Positions 60,034 to 64,000 of a stretch of 64,000 nt of DNA are shown here, piece after piece; the first letter of the stretch is position 1; each line of letters begins with the position of its first letter. Source of the DNA: Chalciporus piperatus. Lineage: Eukaryota; Basidiomycota; Agaricomycetes; Boletales; Boletaceae. The notes under the pieces were generated by a model, which saw only the letters and a list, made by a program, of their open reading frames with translations, ran no database searches and was not told where the DNA came from. The position numbers were made by a program, and so were the translations under genes. Location of the stretch: positions 62,001 through 126,000 of the forward strand of contig JBBPTG010000032.1 in assembly GCA_038093975.1 (NCBI GenBank). Reading direction: 5' to 3'.

Positions 60034-61391
60034 AACGTGTCAGTATAAGGAACGAGGGTTTGAAAAGTGAGGAAGGTGAGAAATGAAAGTGAGTATGAAG
60101 CGCGGAAGGGAGGGGGTCTAAATACCTCGGTGACTGAGACCATCCGGACAGTCTGAATGGATATCAATGTCTCCGAGCATGAGACATTCCGCACTGCCAT
60201 CACGATCATCAAGAAACCGTCCAGTATGGTGTTCAGCATTTCAATGGAGACCAACTTTGAATTGAAGCGCAGCTTACTAGCGCTCACCGGAGTGATAGAG
60301 CTTTTGATCGCAAGGAGCGGCGCTCAGCACTCTTCAAGCAACCGGGTAATCGTTTCAACTTGTTCGCTCATGCGCAAGCCTAGGCTCGTTCGGTGTGCAT
60401 CTTCATTCTCGTTCATTATGGGGAAGTACAATGACCATCTTGCTGGAAACCTGCTATGACCGATGGCGTATACGAATATGAATCGCCTGCCAGAAAGCAA
60501 TTGATAAACTTGGGACTAACAGTTTCTTGTGCGTCCTTTTTCAGAGGGGCGCCCATCCAAGTTTGCGCGGCCTGCTAACATTGCCCGCTCAGGCTGTTGG
60601 CTTGTTCTTGCTGTCCTTAGGGGTTCGGCTATGTCCCTGTGTTGTAACTTGTCTTACTCTTTGTGTTGTCTGACCAGGACGCAGAGTCGCGGACTGCTCT
60701 ACCTTCCATAAGCGAGCAAAACTCTAGCCTGTTAGGTCACAATTTTGAAACTGCTCTTACTAGTCTTAGTCCAGGTCCTGTGCTTGTGACCACCCAAAAT
60801 TCTCCCTCAGTCAGATCTCGGACTCGGACTCTCGGAGAGTCGTCGAGCGATACCGTTACTTACTCGACTGCTTTTCAAGATGTCGAGTGGCCCCCGAATT
60901 TTTTTTACGTCGGCCGTGATAGGTTATTTTTTGGACAAGCTGTCCGGGAGTCCCGCACAATACCTCAACGAGTTCTCCGGTCCGGAAAAATGTGCTTATG
61001 CACGCAAGCTAGCCAGTTGCCCCGGTTAGCGTGCCAACACCCACTAAAACCTCTAGGTTTTCTATCCAGTTTCGTGGTAACAGGTTGTCTGATTTGATCA
61101 CAGATTCCCAGGTTTTGGCTACCTTCGACTCGGAGGTTAAGTATCTTTGCTTTTTTCCGTCTATCGGTGTCTAATCGCGTGTTAATTTTATCTCGCCATG
61201 GCAGCTGTGGACGAGTGATAGGCGGCCAACAAACTCAGGACCGTGATAGGTTAAGTAGAACTGCCCCAGACTGCCACCTACAAGTTCATCAATTACATAT
61301 TCGGAGCAGATGCTCTCCAAGCAATCTATGTATACTGGCAGAACCTCGAGGCAATGCTGCCCCGTTCCCTTCCCACTGACCTCCTCGATCG
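60034..61391. other. Intergenic region without a confident gene
   Basis: Promoter side of the protease, then sequence with one moderately long plus-strand ORF (60663-61097, 144 codons, Ser/Thr-rich, no motif, non-ATG at its real start). The last 100 bp resemble the region upstream of P450 copy 1. I do not call a gene here. Confidence 0.4.
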
Positions 61392-63704
61392 ATGTCAGTA
61401 TACCGCTGGGCGTTGTCCGCTGTTGCCCTGGTGGTGCTCAAGTTGGCATTGAGCAAGGCCCTCTCCCTCCAGGCGGCCTTCTCAAGAGTAAAGTTCGTGT
61501 CGATTTCTTGCTCCAGATGCCGCGCTCCCGATAGCCACGCAACGTGGTGCAATAGCTGATCTTCCTCGCAGGAAATATCCGGGAGGCAAAATACAATGGA
61601 TTAATCCATTCCACGCAATTGCTCTTCTGTCAGGTGGTACCTTCCCTCGTCCAGGAAGCGTCGGCTACTTTGAAGGGAAGATGTCCTGTAAGTTTTCCTT
61701 ATCTACGTAGGACTTTGTCGCAAACCAAGCTGCCTACAGTGTACAAGGAGTTTGGGAGCACCGTCTTCGTCGCCATTAGGTTTTCAGCGGCTCAGCAGTA
61801 CTTCTGGGTTGCAGACGCTGATGCTCTGAAAATGGTCGTGGGGGATCGGCATACGTTCCAAAAGGACATCGCGGCTGTCAGTCGTCTTATTTCCTATCCT
61901 TGGCCTTCTCACTGGTTGTTCTGCCATATAGTACGAGATCCTGAACTTTCATGGCGGAAATCTTATCTCTGTGGAGGGATCTGACTGGAAGCGACATCGT
62001 TCGGTTGCCATGTCGGCTTTCAATGAGGTACGTTATCATACGCTTATCTAGCCTTTGGATACCTGTCCAACTCGTTCAAAAGGCAAACGTTGCGATGGTC
62101 TGGGCAGAAACACTGCGTGTGGTCAACGAATGGTTCCAGGAGCTCGATGTCACCAACAACGGTTCAGACATCAACATGGATATGGTTCAACCCATGACTC
62201 AGGTACGAGGAGTAACTCGGTGTCCGATAACTGCGTTTTACTCGGCTTCAGGCAACACTCATTGTCATCGCTGGTGCTGGCTTCGGAAAGAAGCTTTCGT
62301 GGACTGGCGAATCATCAACGGAGCTGCCTTCCGGTTGCAAGCTTTCCTTCCGATCTGCGGTCATGGACTCTGTCAACAACCTCATCTTCAAAGCCCTGTT
62401 CCCTGAATGGCTCTATCAACTCTCCTCGGGCTTCAGAATCCCTTTTCTCTCCTCCCGAGCTCTCTTGACCCGACTCGCGTTCCAAGATCTACGCACTCAC
62501 ATGCTCGATCTCGTCGCTTCCGCTCGTATGGATATTGCTTCTTCCAAGCATTCTGGGGTTTTCGGTGCTGCGCTGTTGCGCAACCTCGTCGAGGCTAACA
62601 TGAATCAGGATGGTGACTCCAAGAAGTTGACCGAAGGTGAGGTCCTCTCCAATATATTTGTGAAGTACGTTCCATATCCGTTTTGGGCTGAACTAACCAT
62701 TGCTATCCTTCCTTTCAGGCATTCCTCCTCGCCGGACATGGTTCGTACACTCACTTTCTAAACACGACAACAAATGGGCTGATGTCCGTGCGAAGAAACC
62801 TCTGCTCACACCCTCTGCTTCGCATTTGCGTTGATGGCCATTTACACAGAATGTCAACAAAAGGTCTGCGAGGAAGTCATGAGCATATGGCCTGAAGATA
62901 TATCCGACGCACAGCTCGCAACGGTCAGTTCGTTTCGCTCGTTCGTACCAATATCTTCCACTGAACTAGAAACAATCACCTAGAACCACAAGGAACACTT
63001 GGAAAAGCTTGTCAGATTCCCGAGTTCGCCTGATAAAATAACACATTTTGACGCCGAGTATAGGAATACACCACGGCATTCTTCCGCGAAACTCTTCGCT
63101 TATTCCCCCCCGAGACTCGTATAGCAAAGAATGTCTATAAAGACACTGTTCTACCTGGCACCTACTTCGTTCCTGCGTCGAAACAGAGTCCTGCCGTCGA
63201 AGGAGAAAAGTTTACGCTCCCTATCCCAGCTGGGAGTGTAGTCTGCATGGACGTCTGGGCACTGCATACGAACCGTGAGTCACCCCCTTTTCTCGTGAAA
63301 TGATGCTCGTGCTCATCCCTCTCTCGATCCACCCTAGCGTTGTATTGGGGAGAGGACACCGAAGACTTCAAGCCTGAACGATTCATCGACACCGAGTCAT
63401 ATCAATGGCCCAGAAATGCGTGTAAGAGAACAGCATCAGATCCCCCAAATGCGTTTTCGGGATTGACGAGTTGTTGACAGATCTGCCGTTCTCCGGAGGT
63501 TTAAGATCGTGCATCGGCCAGCGATTCGCACTCGCGGAAAGCGTGTGTATTTTGGCGAGCGTTGTGCGTCGCTACCGGGTCCTAGTGCCTGATGACCTCG
63601 CATCACTGTCTCGTGAGGAGCAAAGGAAGACCCTGCTCAAGTGGACGACTGGTATCACTCTAACACCCTTGAATGCACGCGTGAAGCTATCTCGGCGGGG
63701 CTGA
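61392..63704 (+). CDS. Cytochrome P450 monooxygenase, copy 2
   Basis: Inverted paralogue of the P450 at 6648-8948, with the same intron positions. ATG 61392 (MSVYRWALSAVALVVLKLAL), then YPGGKIQWINPFHAIALLSG, FVAIRFSAAQQYFWVADADA, EGSDWKRHRSVAMSAFNE, AKVMW-equivalent ANVAMVWAETLRVVNEWF, KKLTEGEVLSNIF, AGHETSAHTLCFAFALMAIY, FFRETLRLFPPETRIAKNVY (ExxR), PERFIDTESYQWP and the heme loop FSGGLRSCIGQRFALAESVC; stop at 63704. Relative to copy 1, the exon-2 start (61500-61560) carries a 2-nt and a 9-nt insertion, so the N-terminal join is out of frame with the same splice choice. That makes copy 2 possibly damaged at the 5' end although the catalytic part is intact. Amino-acid identity to copy 1 is high (about 85% by eye). 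Confidence 0.83.
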
Positions 63705-64000
63705 CAGAAAACATGGCTTGACGATATGTGGTCTTGGTCCATTACTAATTTATGATACCCTGACTAATGGCCTGTTGGAGTTTGTGTTCCATCAAAAGTA
63801 CAATATGTATACATGCCAAAGAATATGGTATAGCTAACATTGGCTACACCCGAGGGCGATCCGCCAAGTTACCTGTGGGTTACTGCAAGATCCAGATGTT
63901 GAAACCAATAGTACAAGGTGAAAGGTATCGAGACTCGCACAATCCTGAAGCCAATATCGTACATCACCCAGATCAGGCGTCTTTAGTTTGAAGATGGAGT
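63705..64000. other. Downstream flank of P450 copy 2
   Basis: The first 30 bp still match the flank of copy 1 (GCATGGCTTGACGA-type sequence at 6625-6647, reversed), then similarity ends. No gene seen to the window edge. Confidence 0.4.

Overview
The window is nuclear DNA from a filamentous basidiomycete, most likely an Agaricomycete. Genes are broken by many short GT-AG introns (about 45-70 nt), intergenic spacers are short, and the recognisable genes are eukaryotic housekeeping genes (NMD3, SEC23, DAM1, RPB10, SPF1/P5A ATPase). They sit beside families typical of Agaricomycetes: a WD40-TPR-HET protein, an F-box family, P450s, an OTT_1508-like deaminase and an Ngaro/DIRS-type tyrosine-recombinase retrotransposon. 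No tRNA, rRNA or CRISPR array was seen.

Layout. (1) 1-1767: 5' part of a plant-type P3A plasma-membrane H+-ATPase on the minus strand, cut by the window edge. (2) 1.8-25.4 kb is a rearranged accessory region made largely of broken duplicates: a decayed deaminase locus, two decayed PIP5K 3' fragments flanking a P450, and two truncated condensin CND1 copies in inverted orientation. Between the CND1 copies lie an intact deaminase gene, a 5.8-kb Ngaro-like retrotransposon with perfect split direct repeats, an NMD3 fragment and a small, apparently intact RPB10 gene. (3) 25.6-39.2 kb holds two copies of an AT-rich F-box repeat, the intact NMD3, an MFS transporter and SPF1. The order NMD3 / F-box / SPF1 at 28-36 kb is echoed in broken form at 21.8-27.8 kb, which points to an old tandem duplication with an offset of about 7 kb. 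(4) 39.7-64 kb is more ordinary: a small unknown gene, SEC23, a damaged WD40-TPR-HET gene, DAM1, a small HTH-like unknown, a giant Ser/Pro-rich unknown, a secreted-type aspartic protease, and a second P450 that is an inverted paralogue of the first.

How things relate. The housekeeping genes are functionally independent (mRNA/ribosome biogenesis, ER P-type ATPase, COPII transport, kinetochore). The accessory part is best read as a rearrangement hotspot. Duplicated gene pieces keep their introns, so they were copied as DNA rather than by retroposition. Two small internal inversions are visible inside duplicates, and the retrotransposon sits in the 3' flank of the intact deaminase while the decayed paralogous locus preserves a version of the empty site. 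The most system-like candidates are the deaminase and the WD40-TPR-HET locus (a putative non-self-recognition/NLR-like architecture), the latter split by an in-frame TAG and a frameshift.
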